From assembly GCF_004295585.1 (NCBI RefSeq), contig NZ_AP019400.1, forward strand, positions 496,001 to 560,000: a DNA stretch of 64,000 nt, in the 5' to 3' direction. Position 1 is the first letter of the stretch; every line of letters starts with the position of its first letter. A program made the position numbers and the translations under genes. This document shows positions 8,838-17,614 of this stretch, piece after piece. Under the pieces are notes generated by a model. That model made no database searches. It saw only the letters and a list, made by a program, of their open reading frames with translations, and was not told the origin of the DNA. This DNA comes from Cohnella abietis. GTDB lineage: Bacteria > Bacillota > Bacilli > Paenibacillales > Paenibacillaceae.

Positions 8838-10919
8838 TCACTCCCTTAGGTAGCGCATCTCAAGCTGCTCAGAAGACATAGGGCGATCTTTGAGATACCC
8901 TTGTACAATATCGCAGTTCATTCCTCGTAGACATTCCAACTGTTCTTCCGTCTCGACACCCTCTGCAATGACCCGAAGATTCATGCCGTGAGACATGTCG
9001 ATAATCGCTTTCGTTATGACCACACTTCTAGAGTCGCTGGTTAGCTCCCGGACAAAGCTCTTGTCTATTTTGAGAATATCAATGGGAAACTGCTTCATGT
9101 AACCTAGTGCCGAGTAGCCTTTACCAAAATCGTCTATCGCGATTTGAAAGCCAAAGGACTTGAATTCGTGAAGAATAGGCAATACCGATTCAATATCGTT
9201 CATACTGCTGCTCTCGGTAATTTCAATGACGATGTAGTGCGGATCGACGTTGGACTGGGTCACAATGTTGCGAATGGTGGACGCTAAGTCAGGCGCCATG
9301 AACTGTCTAGCTGATAAATTAACGGCAATAGGCGGCACAACATAGGATGAGGAAAGCCAGCTATTAATCTGTGAGCAAACCTCCTTCAATACCCACTTGC
9401 CGATCTCCATGATGCTACCGGTTTCTTCAGCGATAGGGATGAATTCTCCAGGAGAGACTGCGCCGAGCGTAGGGTGATTCCAACGAATGAGCGCCTCCAT
9501 TCCTTCCATCTGGCCGGTTTCTACACTAATCTGTGGCTGATAATGAAGAGTTAGCTGTTTCTTGGAAATCGCCCAACGCAGCTCGTTCTCTAGATCAAGC
9601 TTACGCAAGAAGGTGTTAATAATGCTCTCGTTGAAAATCTGGTAGCCGCCGTTCTGGATTTTGGCCTGATACATGGCTAAGTCCGCGTTCTTGATCAGTG
9701 TTCCGAAGTCACCGCCATGGGTAGGATACATACATATGCCAATGCTTGCGTTGATATAAAGCTCATTGTCCTCCACCCAGAAAGGCTTCTTAATGCTGGC
9801 AATAAGATGATTGGCAATCAGCGTCGCTTCTTCAGGGTCCTGTAAGTCCTGTAGAACGATAATAAACTCGTCGCCCCCTAACCGGGACACAATATCATCC
9901 TTACGTACAACGGAGGTCAGACGCTCGGCGACTTGCTTGAGGAGCTTGTCTCCCATGTTGTGTCCCAAGGAATCGTTGACCATCTTAAACCGATCAAGAT
10001 CAATAAAGAAAACAGCGAGCTTTCGATTTGTTTTCGTAGCCTTGGCAGATGCTTCATGGACTAATTCGCTCAGTAAGGTGCGATTGGGCAGTCCTGTCAG
10101 CTTGTCGAAATGAGCCAAATACTTTAGGTTCTCCTCAGACTGCTTACGCTCAGTAATATCCGTGAACATGCCTATGTAATTCGTAATAAAGCCATTCTCA
10201 TCCCGCAAGGTTGTTATGGACAGCCACTCGGGGTATAGCTCGCCCGTCTTTCTTTTGTTCCAAATTTCACCTTGCCAGAAGCCGTAAGCATGAATTTTCT
10301 CCCACATTTTGACGTAAAAAAGTTGATTCTGAAGGCCAGAGTGCAGTAGCCTTGGCGTGTGCCCAATAGCTTCTTGCTCTGAATAGCCTGTCATCAACGT
10401 AAAGGCTTGATTAACAGATAGAATTTTCAGCTGTTTATCTGTAATCATAATTCCCTCGCTAGCATTACTGAACACTTGCGCGTGTAATCGAAGCTTAGAA
10501 ATCGTGTTTTTACGATTTGTAATGTCAGAGAACATACCTACGTAATTGATTAGCTCTCCATTCTCATCCTTCACAGAGCTAATGGAAAGCCATTCCGGAT
10601 AGATTTCCCCGTTCTTACGACGATTCCAAATCTCACCTTGCCACTTGCCATCCTTATGAATGGAAGCCCACATATTAATATAGTAATCAGAGTCTTGAAA
10701 GTCTGATTTCAGCATGCTAGGCTTCTGCCCAATAACCTCTGATTGCTCATATCCGGTAATGGATACGAATGCAGGGTTTACACTCACTATTTTAGAATAG
10801 CGATCTGTGACCATAATGGCTTCCTGCGAATCATGAAATATTCGAGCAAATGGCAAAGCCAGATTTTCTACTGCTTCCCTATCCTTAAAGGGATCCGTAT
10901 GCTGTGTATGTGAATTCAT
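8838..10919 (-). CDS. PAS-PAS-GGDEF-EAL cyclic-di-GMP turnover protein
   Basis: 693 residues, cytosolic. Two near-duplicate PAS-PAC units (about 20-140 and 143-270; both contain a MWEKIHAYGFWQGEIWN-like stretch) precede a GGDEF domain with intact RLGGDEF and an EAL domain. The phosphodiesterase residues are retained: EALIRW, NLSARQF, EITES, IDDFGKGYSAL, LKIDKSFV, AEGVET, QGYL. Both synthesis and hydrolysis of c-di-GMP are therefore possible; which dominates cannot be decided. The duplicated PAS pair suggests redox, haem or flavin input. GAGAGGGG lies 7 nt before the ATG. It is the middle gene between a STAS protein and a HemAT-type receptor. Confidence 0.92.
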   Translation of the reverse strand: MNSHTQHTDPFKDREAVENLALPFARIFHDSQEAIMVTDRYSKIVSVNPAFVSITGYEQSEVIGQKPSMLKSDFQDSDYYINMWASIHKDGKWQGEIWNRRKNGEIYPEWLSISSVKDENGELINYVGMFSDITNRKNTISKLRLHAQVFSNASEGIMITDKQLKILSVNQAFTLMTGYSEQEAIGHTPRLLHSGLQNQLFYVKMWEKIHAYGFWQGEIWNKRKTGELYPEWLSITTLRDENGFITNYIGMFTDITERKQSEENLKYLAHFDKLTGLPNRTLLSELVHEASAKATKTNRKLAVFFIDLDRFKMVNDSLGHNMGDKLLKQVAERLTSVVRKDDIVSRLGGDEFIIVLQDLQDPEEATLIANHLIASIKKPFWVEDNELYINASIGICMYPTHGGDFGTLIKNADLAMYQAKIQNGGYQIFNESIINTFLRKLDLENELRWAISKKQLTLHYQPQISVETGQMEGMEALIRWNHPTLGAVSPGEFIPIAEETGSIMEIGKWVLKEVCSQINSWLSSSYVVPPIAVNLSARQFMAPDLASTIRNIVTQSNVDPHYIVIEITESSSMNDIESVLPILHEFKSFGFQIAIDDFGKGYSALGYMKQFPIDILKIDKSFVRELTSDSRSVVITKAIIDMSHGMNLRVIAEGVETEEQLECLRGMNCDIVQGYLKDRPMSSEQLEMRYLRE

Positions 10920-10960
10920 ATATGAACCCCTCTCTGCTGCTATGCCGGTGTAGCTATAAG

Positions 10961-11248
10961 CTACAAGTCTATTCCAACTGCATATAGTCGTTCTTTTATT
11001 TGCTCAGGGACATTGTTAAATGCAATAGTGGCATCGCAATCATTAGCCATTTTTTGTGAGGCTAACAATAGACCAAGCCCTGAGCTATCCATATCTGTAA
11101 CCATACCAAGATGAAAGGTGAGGCTGCGAAATCCTTGCTGTAGGAGAGGGAATAATTTCTGGCGGATGGCGGTTGCTTCTCTAACATTAATAATCCCGTT
11201 TAGAATAACTTCGATATTGTAATCAATATTTTTGATTTCATAACACAT
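10961..11248 (-). CDS. STAS-domain protein (anti-sigma-factor antagonist-like)
   Basis: 95 residues from the ATG at 11248, preceded by the strong AAGGGGAGG site. A longer in-frame extension to 11305 has no site. The protein is one STAS domain; VTDMDSSGLGLLLAS is the helix-cap loop that carries the phosphorylatable Ser in SpoIIAA/RsbV proteins. Such proteins bind anti-sigma kinases or act as partner-switch modules. It leads the operon STAS / PAS-GGDEF-EAL / HemAT, with 41 bp to the next gene. No anti-sigma kinase or PP2C phosphatase gene is adjacent, so the partner is unknown. Confidence 0.8.
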   Translation of the reverse strand: MCYEIKNIDYNIEVILNGIINVREATAIRQKLFPLLQQGFRSLTFHLGMVTDMDSSGLGLLLASQKMANDCDATIAFNNVPEQIKERLYAVGIDL

Positions 11249-11414
11249 ACGCGAACCTCCCCTTAGAGTTCCAAACGAGAATAGATTGATAATTTTGTTA
11301 AACAAGCACCATCGTTGTCAGAATAGCGATTTTTGATGGTTAGATATACCTATCTATACCGCATTTTCCCATTTTTTTCTGTGACAAAAATCACATACAG
11401 CGCTCACAACAATA

Positions 11415-11443
11415 GGATCAGGCATCCCTTGTGGGAGGCCTGA
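11415..11443 (-). terminator. Hairpin downstream of fabV, probable terminator
   Basis: Strong stem (TCAGGC..TCCC against GGGA..GCCTGA, loop TTGT) between the fabV stop and the STAS operon start. The T-tract on the minus strand is interrupted, so termination efficiency is uncertain. Confidence 0.45.
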
Positions 11444-11468
11444 CCTGAATTGTTTATTGTAAATAGCG

Positions 11469-12659
11469 TTAACGCAGGTTAGGTATGACTACGCTCGGAT
11501 TGACGTCCGCTCCATAATCAATTCCATCCGTTTCGAACCCGAACAGCTGGAAAAATTCACGACGATATCCTTCGAGATCAGCTAACTGATCAATATTGTC
11601 CGTCGATATTTGTTCCCAAATTTGCGCAACCTCTTCTTGTACATCATCGCGCATTTCCCAATCATCGATTCTAATGCGGCCCTCTTCGTCAACGGCAGTT
11701 CCGTCCTCCGTGTATAACCGGTCAGAGAACAATCGATACATTTGCTCGATACAGCCCTCCTGAAGTCCTTTTTCCTTCATAACTTTGTACAAGGCAGAGA
11801 TATATAACGGCACGACAGGAATAGCTGAGCTGGATTGCGTCACAAGTGCCTTGCCTACCGTTACGAATGCCCGACCACCGCCTGCGCTGAGCTTATCATT
11901 CAGTTGCTTGGCAGTTGCCTCGAGATGATCCTTGGCTTGTCCGATTGTACCTTCTCGATAGACGGCCTGCGTTATTTGTGAGCCGATATAGGAGTAAGCG
12001 ACAGTCGTTGCATCATCAGTTAACACGCCGCCTTCCTTAAGCGCATCCATCCACATCTGCCAATCCTCGCCACCCATTACATCGACCGTTTCTTGTATTT
12101 CTGTCTCTGTAGCGGGCTCTATTGTAATCATACTTACTACTCCGTCGTGAAAGTTGACGGTTTTATTGGTATAGGGCTGTCCAATAGGCTTAAGCACCGA
12201 GTTGGAGGTTTCACCTGTACGGGGATTCGTTCTACGAGCCGTAGCAACACTATATATGACCAAATCGACGTGTCCCAGCTCGCTGCGAATCACATCAATT
12301 GTTTTTGCTTTTATCTCATCGGTAAGTGCATCTCCGATAACGCTGAACGATTTCAGCCCGGCTTCCTGAGCCGCAATTTCGAAAGCAGCAGAATTATACC
12401 AGCCCGCAGATGCCGTCCGTCCTTCGCCGCGATCCCCTGGCCGATAGACACCAATTGTGTTGGCACCGGCTCCGAAAGCAGCCACGATTCGGGAAGCAAG
12501 ACCGTATCCCGCTGAAGCTCCGATGACTAGCACGTTGCGGGGGCCCTTAATTGGCGGTTTGTCTTTCACGTAATTAACTTGCTCCTGTACTTGCTGTGCG
12601 CAGCCTTGCGGATGAGCTGTTGTACAAATAAAGCCACGTGCTCTTGGTTTAATAATCAT
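11469..12659 (-). CDS. fabV: Enoyl-ACP/enoyl-CoA reductase, FabV family
   Basis: 396 residues. The N-terminus MIIKPRARGFICTTAHP is the family start, so ATG 12659 is chosen over the longer frame to 12695. The NAD(P)-binding region is VLVIGASAGYGLASRI, and the catalytic Tyr-X8-Lys appears as YREGTIGQAK. FabV reduces trans-2-enoyl-ACP in the last step of the fatty-acid elongation cycle and is the triclosan-tolerant alternative to FabI; some relatives act on enoyl-CoA. The family is best known from Gammaproteobacteria but also occurs in some Bacillota. The gene stands alone, with its own hairpin terminator. Confidence 0.95.
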   Translation of the reverse strand: MIIKPRARGFICTTAHPQGCAQQVQEQVNYVKDKPPIKGPRNVLVIGASAGYGLASRIVAAFGAGANTIGVYRPGDRGEGRTASAGWYNSAAFEIAAQEAGLKSFSVIGDALTDEIKAKTIDVIRSELGHVDLVIYSVATARRTNPRTGETSNSVLKPIGQPYTNKTVNFHDGVVSMITIEPATETEIQETVDVMGGEDWQMWMDALKEGGVLTDDATTVAYSYIGSQITQAVYREGTIGQAKDHLEATAKQLNDKLSAGGGRAFVTVGKALVTQSSSAIPVVPLYISALYKVMKEKGLQEGCIEQMYRLFSDRLYTEDGTAVDEEGRIRIDDWEMRDDVQEEVAQIWEQISTDNIDQLADLEGYRREFFQLFGFETDGIDYGADVNPSVVIPNLR

Positions 12660-12884
12660 GTAATGTAAATTCCCTTCTTCAATCGAATGCACCATTCATT
12701 ATGTCTATTTTAACGATTTTTCTATGAAACGGAAACTGTGACCACCAAAAGAGTGAATGCGTCTAATTGTGTCATTGATAAAAAGCTCGAACGACTTTCA
12801 ATAATTTGACAATTATGAGCATGACAAACGGGAGTGTTTTCCAGATATAATTATGCTGTAAGATTAAAGTTGAGGGGGGATTGT

Positions 12885-13925
12885 ATGGCTATTCAGAAGC
12901 TCCAACGCTCGTATTTCTGGTTCCTTGCCCTTACTATGCTCATCTTGCTTACGGATACACTTACCGTTCGTTCCTTTTCGCTTGCTGATCAGGACCCCGT
13001 TCTCGTTTATGCCCTCATGTTCGATTTCATGCTCGTCATTCCTTTTCTATATTGGCTATTTATTCTGAGGAAAAAGGGGAAATCAATAACTAAGATCATT
13101 CCCTTGCCTTTGCTAGGTGCACTCGTTGTGTGGCTTGTCCTTCCCGTTCATCTAAGGGGCTCGGTGTGGAGCGCTGTATGGCCTGTTGAATTGCTACTTC
13201 TGGCAGTTGAGCTTGCCTTTGTTGGCTATGAAATTCGCATTATTTATCGAGTGGTCAAAAGATTTCGGAGGATTGCCAGCCAAGAGCCGAATACCGGTGA
13301 GGCTTTACGTATAGCCGTGCATGAGGAGATTGGACAAAGGAAATTAGCTTCTCTTTTATTGCATGATATCAGTTGGGTGTACTTTCTTTTCTTCTCGTGG
13401 AGAACTAAACCGAACATAGACGTGGATGGCTCTCCAGTATTCACCTACCATAAGAAAACTAATCAGGTTCTATACTCCGCCATTTTAACTAAAATCATCA
13501 TACTTGAAGGTATTGCTGTACATCTGTTGCTCCAGCAATGGTCTCATTGGGCTGCTTGGGTAATGACGATTGCCGATATATGGTTACTTGCTTTAGTCTG
13601 GGGCGATTGCCGTGCATCAGCCCTTCAGCCCGTCAGTATTAAAGGTAATTATGTTCGTTTGAGATATGGGCTAAGAATTCAAGCTGACATTCCTCTAGAG
13701 GATATAGCCAATGTAACGAGTGCGCTCGAATTCCATCCGGATACTAAGGAGTTGAAGAACTCTGCGACTTCGCTAATTCCGGCTAATATTCGAATAGAGC
13801 TTAAGCAGCCCACTAAGGTTGAGGGACTATTATTCATGCCTCGGCAGGTTACTACGATCTATATGGCACTTGATGAGCCGGAGGCATTTGCCCAGGAGCT
13901 GAGAAAGTACGCAGGACACAATTAG
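12885..13925 (+). CDS. Multi-pass membrane protein of unknown function with a soluble C-terminal domain
   Basis: 346 residues. ATG 12885 has GAGGGGGG 5 nt upstream; the longer frame from 12834 overlaps the promoter zone (TATAAT at 12846-12851). About six hydrophobic segments occur (SYFWFLALTMLILLTD, VYALMFDFMLVIPFLYWLF, LLGALVVWLVL, LLLLAVELAFVGYE, a segment near 225, and VMTIADIWLLALVW). The last 80 residues (VRLRYGLRIQADIPLEDIANV) look like a small beta-sheet PH-like module. I do not recognise a named family. It is followed in the same direction by an RDD-like protein, 162 bp away. Confidence 0.75.
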   Translation: MAIQKLQRSYFWFLALTMLILLTDTLTVRSFSLADQDPVLVYALMFDFMLVIPFLYWLFILRKKGKSITKIIPLPLLGALVVWLVLPVHLRGSVWSAVWPVELLLLAVELAFVGYEIRIIYRVVKRFRRIASQEPNTGEALRIAVHEEIGQRKLASLLLHDISWVYFLFFSWRTKPNIDVDGSPVFTYHKKTNQVLYSAILTKIIILEGIAVHLLLQQWSHWAAWVMTIADIWLLALVWGDCRASALQPVSIKGNYVRLRYGLRIQADIPLEDIANVTSALEFHPDTKELKNSATSLIPANIRIELKQPTKVEGLLFMPRQVTTIYMALDEPEAFAQELRKYAGHN

Positions 13926-14004
13926 GGGGAATTGTTCATCTGTCGCCGTCGACGGCTACTTTAATTTATTGCTGCATTTAAGAGGGTTATGATAACATTA
14001 ATTT

Positions 14005-14019
14005 ATGGAAACGTTTCTA
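14005..14019. promoter_or_regulatory. Candidate cre (CcpA) site
   Basis: ATGGAAACGTTTCTA fits the catabolite-responsive consensus WTGNAANCGNWNNCW at all but one position and contains the perfect palindrome GAAACGTTTC. It lies 69 bp upstream of the RDD-family gene. A consensus match alone is weak evidence. Confidence 0.35.
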
Positions 14020-14087
14020 ATGTTTTCCGTAAACTTACATAAGAGGATGGCGCAGCATTTACCGTCAGATTCGGAAAGGAAGATTCC

Positions 14088-14813
14088 TTGAGTCTAGTTT
14101 TGGTTCCGGCTACTCCTACTGTTCGCCTTCTAGCATCTGTCGTTAATTATTTTCCATTCTTCGCGTTAAACTTGAGAATTTTCTTCTATGATGGCGATTT
14201 AACAGGCTGGGATATGGCGCTTTTCACATTTGTTTTCATTTTTACAATTGTCCAGTTGACTCTATATTGCGTGCAAGGTCAGACGGTTGGGAAAATAATA
14301 TTCAAGCTGAACATTTATTCGTATGATGGACAGAAGGCTAAGCTAGGTAAGCTACTCTTGCGGTTGATTGTCGGTCCGCTATTAAGCTTCATTCCTCCTT
14401 ATATGTTCATTAATTACGGTGCCATTCTTATGAAAAACAAACAATGCTTGCACGATAAGCTTACCCACACATTCGTGGGTGTCTGGCGCGAGGAAGCTGA
14501 GCTGGCCGCCGCAATTCCTGTGGACCCGGCAACGGTGAGACGCCGCTGGGCGCTGGTGCTGGATATTGTGTTTCCGGGTTTTATTGCGTTGGCGCTATGG
14601 ATTCTCTTCTATTTCTTACAGTTTGTTTATATCGTCTTATTCGCAATTTCGATGGGTCTTTTGGCGTTTTTGTACGAGCCTTATCTTAAAATTATACTAG
14701 ATAATATGTTCAATTTTGGTATAGTGCTGACGGTCGTATTCTATCTTATTACGGCATATCTTATCATCCGACGCCGGACCTCCATTGGCAGAATTCTCTT
14801 GAAAGTCCGGTAA
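14088..14813 (+). CDS. RDD-family membrane protein
   Basis: 241 residues starting at TTG 14088, with GGAAAGGAAG 6 nt upstream. The N-terminal 140 residues show the RDD pattern: RLLASVVNYF at the first helix, then QGQTVGKIIFKLNIYSYDG and NKQCLHDKLTHTFVG. The canonical Arg-Asp-Asp triad is not fully kept (RLLASVVN lacks the second Asp). Two or three more hydrophobic segments follow (VLDIVFPGFIALALWILFYF onward). RDD proteins are mostly of unknown role; some are linked to ion transport. Confidence 0.78.
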   Translation: MSLVLVPATPTVRLLASVVNYFPFFALNLRIFFYDGDLTGWDMALFTFVFIFTIVQLTLYCVQGQTVGKIIFKLNIYSYDGQKAKLGKLLLRLIVGPLLSFIPPYMFINYGAILMKNKQCLHDKLTHTFVGVWREEAELAAAIPVDPATVRRRWALVLDIVFPGFIALALWILFYFLQFVYIVLFAISMGLLAFLYEPYLKIILDNMFNFGIVLTVVFYLITAYLIIRRRTSIGRILLKVR

Positions 14814-14824
14814 CGTTAAATTGT

Positions 14825-14877
14825 AACCCGAAAGATAGACACTTTTAAAAAGTGCCTATCTCTCGGGTTTTTGTTTT
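14825..14877 (+). terminator. Rho-independent terminator after the RDD gene
   Basis: A long inverted repeat (AACCCGAAAGATAG...CTATCTCTCGGGTT, with inner CACTTTT/AAAAGTG) is followed by a T-rich tract. Confidence 0.85.
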
Positions 14878-14979
14878 CTAATAAAAAAGGGGAATGTCGG
14901 AGGCTGTCGAACACTAAGTATAAGGGTATATTTCCCAATACATTATATGATGATATTTTACAGAAGCAGGAGTGAGGAA

Positions 14980-16275
14980 ATGATAACTTATTTGTCAGCG
15001 AAGCGTACATTACTACTTACACTAATTGGAGTTTTCATTTTTTCCACATTGAATTGGACTGCTGTGAATGCAGCCTCTAGTAAAAAGCCGGCTGAGGATT
15101 CATTTCAGAAAAATTTAACTCAGGCAACCTCGCTGCTTAAAGAAGCGGTGAAATATAACAACACGGTATATTCCAAAAATCCTTCCTATGACGTTTTTTC
15201 TGAGCTGTCCAATAAGTGGGATAAAGGCAAATCCTTTTTGATAGCGACGTTGAAATCAAATAAATCTACGGATACTGCATACCTGTCCCAACTACAAAAC
15301 TTGGGTTACAAGGTAACAACTACGCTGCATTCAGACAATTCGGGAGTACAATTCGTGCGTCGATATGAAAGTGTTATTTCTGTATTTAACGAGACTCTTC
15401 CTTATCACACCATTCTACAAATCAAGTACAACGACGGACGAGTTGAGTTGGTTGATAATTCGAGTGAATCATTGAACGTGTACACAGTGAATGATTCAGA
15501 CATAGGCTTCTACCAGAACAATAAGAAGGAAGTTCTAATGCTGGTTACCTACATGAACTACCGTGGCGGTGCTTGGAATCTGCGACTGCTGAATATGAGC
15601 AAGTCTCAGCGGCTTGAGGCGATTACCAGTATTATTCCTGTCAAAAGCTTGCCAAAAGGCTTCGAACGCTATGGGGATTCTAAGAAAACAGGCTTCTCTA
15701 ATATTTGCGGAGAGGGTAGCTGCTCAGATGCTGAGGAATCGCAGTTCTCGTTGGTAAAGCAAGATGAATCTGCGGGTGTTGTGACCTTCGGTACTAAGGC
15801 TATTAAGCTCCAGAATGTGATTGTGAGTAAAACGGCTAAGTCGAATAAGCAGAAGCTTATTGAGCAAATGAACCACATCGCAGCTAATGGGACTGTGTCA
15901 GGCTTGAAGGTTGGTTTGACTACACCATATGAGGATGTCGTAAAGCTGTATGGCAAGCCTCTTGAGGAGGGCGGGACAAGCTTCTTCAAGAATTTTGCAG
16001 TGGCAACGGATGGGAAAGAAAAAGGAGAAAAAGTTACTTGGTTATCTTTTAACTCCAAAGCTATTGGACTTCAAGGCGTGACTATGGCTCAGCTTCAGCA
16101 ATGGTATGGTGTCAAAGCGGACAAAGATGTGAGCAGGAAGAATAGCTATTCCTTAACTATTCAATTGAAATATGAAGGAAGCACGCTTTATGATACCCAT
16201 CGTTTTAATGTTGAGTTTTGGAGTGAAGGGGCGAATAAGCCGATCACTAGCATGCTCTTATCGGTTCTAGACTGA
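14980..16275 (+). CDS. Secreted protein of unknown function
   Basis: 431 residues from ATG 14980, which has GGAGTGAGG upstream; the frame extension to 14947 lacks a site. A signal peptide is clear: basic start, hydrophobic TLLLTLIGVFIFSTLNW, and probable cleavage after AVNA. The mature chain is hydrophilic and Lys/Ser-rich with no Cys-Cys or catalytic motif I recognise. A C-terminal stretch (GLKVGLTTPYEDVVKLYGKP) resembles the short linker repeat of uncharacterised Paenibacillus exported proteins. Flanked by terminators on both sides, so it is transcribed alone. Confidence 0.75.
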   Translation: MITYLSAKRTLLLTLIGVFIFSTLNWTAVNAASSKKPAEDSFQKNLTQATSLLKEAVKYNNTVYSKNPSYDVFSELSNKWDKGKSFLIATLKSNKSTDTAYLSQLQNLGYKVTTTLHSDNSGVQFVRRYESVISVFNETLPYHTILQIKYNDGRVELVDNSSESLNVYTVNDSDIGFYQNNKKEVLMLVTYMNYRGGAWNLRLLNMSKSQRLEAITSIIPVKSLPKGFERYGDSKKTGFSNICGEGSCSDAEESQFSLVKQDESAGVVTFGTKAIKLQNVIVSKTAKSNKQKLIEQMNHIAANGTVSGLKVGLTTPYEDVVKLYGKPLEEGGTSFFKNFAVATDGKEKGEKVTWLSFNSKAIGLQGVTMAQLQQWYGVKADKDVSRKNSYSLTIQLKYEGSTLYDTHRFNVEFWSEGANKPITSMLLSVLD

Positions 16276-16291
16276 GCAAGTGTTACTATAG

Positions 16292-16341
16292 ATGAAGAGA
16301 GCCGAGAACCTCATTTTTTGAGGAATCTCGGCTTTCTTCAT
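16292..16341 (+). terminator. Bidirectional terminator
   Basis: Near-perfect inverted repeat (GAAGAGAGCCGAGAACCTCA against TGAGGAATCTCGGCTTTCTTC, T-rich loop). It sits between convergent genes and could serve the secreted protein on plus and the MBL gene on minus. Confidence 0.8.
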
Positions 16342-16363
16342 GTTAGTGGCGATTAGATTAGGG

Positions 16364-17128
16364 TTAGAGAAGGTCTGCCTCGTTTAGAGTTAAGAGCTCT
16401 GAGATTCGTTCATTGACATTTCCTCGGAACAAACCGCCGTGGTAACAAACAACCGTATCGATATTGAAAGAGGAAAATTGATTTAACGATTGCATGGCGG
16501 TCAATTTGTCGAGTGTCGATACAGGGTCGGGGCCGTGAAGCTGACCATCACGAACGACGAGAGCATCTCCGGCAATCAAAGTCCGCGAGGGCTCATGGTA
16601 TAGACTGATATGTCCAGGCGTGTGGCCGGGAGTATCTATGATGGTCAGGAATTCAAAACCAGGGAGTTGCTCACCGCCAGCGATTGTATGGTCTACAGGA
16701 GCGCTGGGCGGATTGAGCATCAACGCTTTAAGTCCTATTTTAAAAGCTTCAGGAACGTGGTCAGGCATGTGGTTAATGCTTTCGATAGCCTCATCAGTAA
16801 AACGCAGAATTCTTTGCTCTCCTTGAATGTAGGGCTTCTCTATGATGTGGGCCATGACTTCTATTTTTGTTGAGGCTTGTTGAATGATATCCGGGAGGTT
16901 TCCGATATGATCGATATCTTGGTGGGTTAGAATAATGCGGTTGATCGTGTCGAAAGAAACTCCACAACCATCAACTGCCTCCCTAAGCTTATTAAGCTGT
17001 CTGGGGAATCCAGTATCCACGAGAATAACCTGTTGTTCGTCCCATAGAAGGACAGGGTGGACTGTGTCGATACGGCCTAGTACAGAAGCGGATATGTCCA
17101 GAACGGCAATGCCAGTAGCAATAAGCAA
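16364..17128 (-). CDS. MBL-fold metallo-hydrolase
   Basis: 254 residues from TTG 17128, chosen because AGGAGAG lies 8 nt upstream and translation then begins MLIATGIAVLDISA; the longer frame to 17200 starts in the leader without a site. The metal motif is THQDIDHIGN (His69, Asp71, Asp73, His74), i.e. the second His of HxHxDH is replaced by Asp, a variant common in one Bacillota subgroup. Later ligands are TPGHTPGHIS and GDALVV. Substrate unknown; lactonase- or glyoxalase II-like chemistry is possible. A perfect consensus promoter lies about 100 bp upstream. Confidence 0.85.
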   Translation of the reverse strand: MLIATGIAVLDISASVLGRIDTVHPVLLWDEQQVILVDTGFPRQLNKLREAVDGCGVSFDTINRIILTHQDIDHIGNLPDIIQQASTKIEVMAHIIEKPYIQGEQRILRFTDEAIESINHMPDHVPEAFKIGLKALMLNPPSAPVDHTIAGGEQLPGFEFLTIIDTPGHTPGHISLYHEPSRTLIAGDALVVRDGQLHGPDPVSTLDKLTAMQSLNQFSSFNIDTVVCYHGGLFRGNVNERISELLTLNEADLL

Positions 17129-17153
17129 TGATCTCACTCTCCTAAAGGATAGG

Positions 17154-17171
17154 GATACCCGGCCGGGATAT
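17154..17171. promoter_or_regulatory. CCCGGCCGGG palindrome in the MBL leader
   Basis: A 10-bp perfect palindrome flanked by near-symmetric GATA/ATATC lies between the MBL promoter and its ribosome binding site. It could be an operator or a leader structure; no regulator is adjacent. Confidence 0.3.
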
Positions 17172-17226
17172 CTTTTCACTTTCATCATAAGAGAGTACAA
17201 GGGGTATGTAAATAGTAAAATATTAT

Positions 17227-17255
17227 ATTATAACACAAAAATATTTATTTGTCAA
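17227..17255 (-). promoter_or_regulatory. Perfect sigma-A consensus promoter for the MBL gene
   Basis: On the minus strand TTGACA (17255-17250) is separated by exactly 17 bp from TATAAT (17232-17227) in an AT-rich context. Transcription would begin near 17220, leaving a leader of about 90 nt before TTG 17128. Confidence 0.8.
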
Positions 17256-17333
17256 TATATTATTGGGGTAATGAGGCGGATATAATAGTCTGTATCTAAG
17301 GGGTAGGGTTTGCGCTGCTAACTCGCTTCGTTT

Positions 17334-17592
17334 CTCGAAAGTATCGCATAGCTCCAACTAAACAGGCCTCTTACTAACCACTTAGCTCGAACAAATCGTA
17401 CAACACCGGTCATCGCGCGCCTCATGAAAGTTCCAGTTGCTCGAAAGTATCGTATAGCTCCAACTAAACAGGCCTCTTACTAACCACTTAGCTCGAAATA
17501 CTTACACCACCCTTCAGTCGTGTCTATCACCAGCGGCGTTGTTCGAACAAATCGTACATCATCCAACAAACATGCCTCAATAAATCTCCCCC
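17334..17592. repeat. Intergenic tandem array 1 (degenerate, period 50-54 bp)
   Basis: Five units start with CTCGAA or TTCGAA at 17334, 17386, 17440, 17492 and 17542. Units at 17334-17391 and 17440-17497 match at 57 of 58 bases; the units between and after them are diverged. No open frame spans the array. It lies upstream of the MBL promoter and 3' of the exonuclease gene. Confidence 0.8.
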
Positions 17593-17614
17593 AATGGTGG
17601 GCGTTCATTCTCGG

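Noticed and set aside
12093..12515. 140-codon open frame antisense to fabV
   Set aside because: Lies wholly within the strongly supported fabV gene on the opposite strand, with no family resemblance.
17334..17497. Direct repeats as attachment sites of an integrated element
   Set aside because: The two 58-bp copies are 106 bp apart within a tandem array, with no integrase or tRNA gene near.
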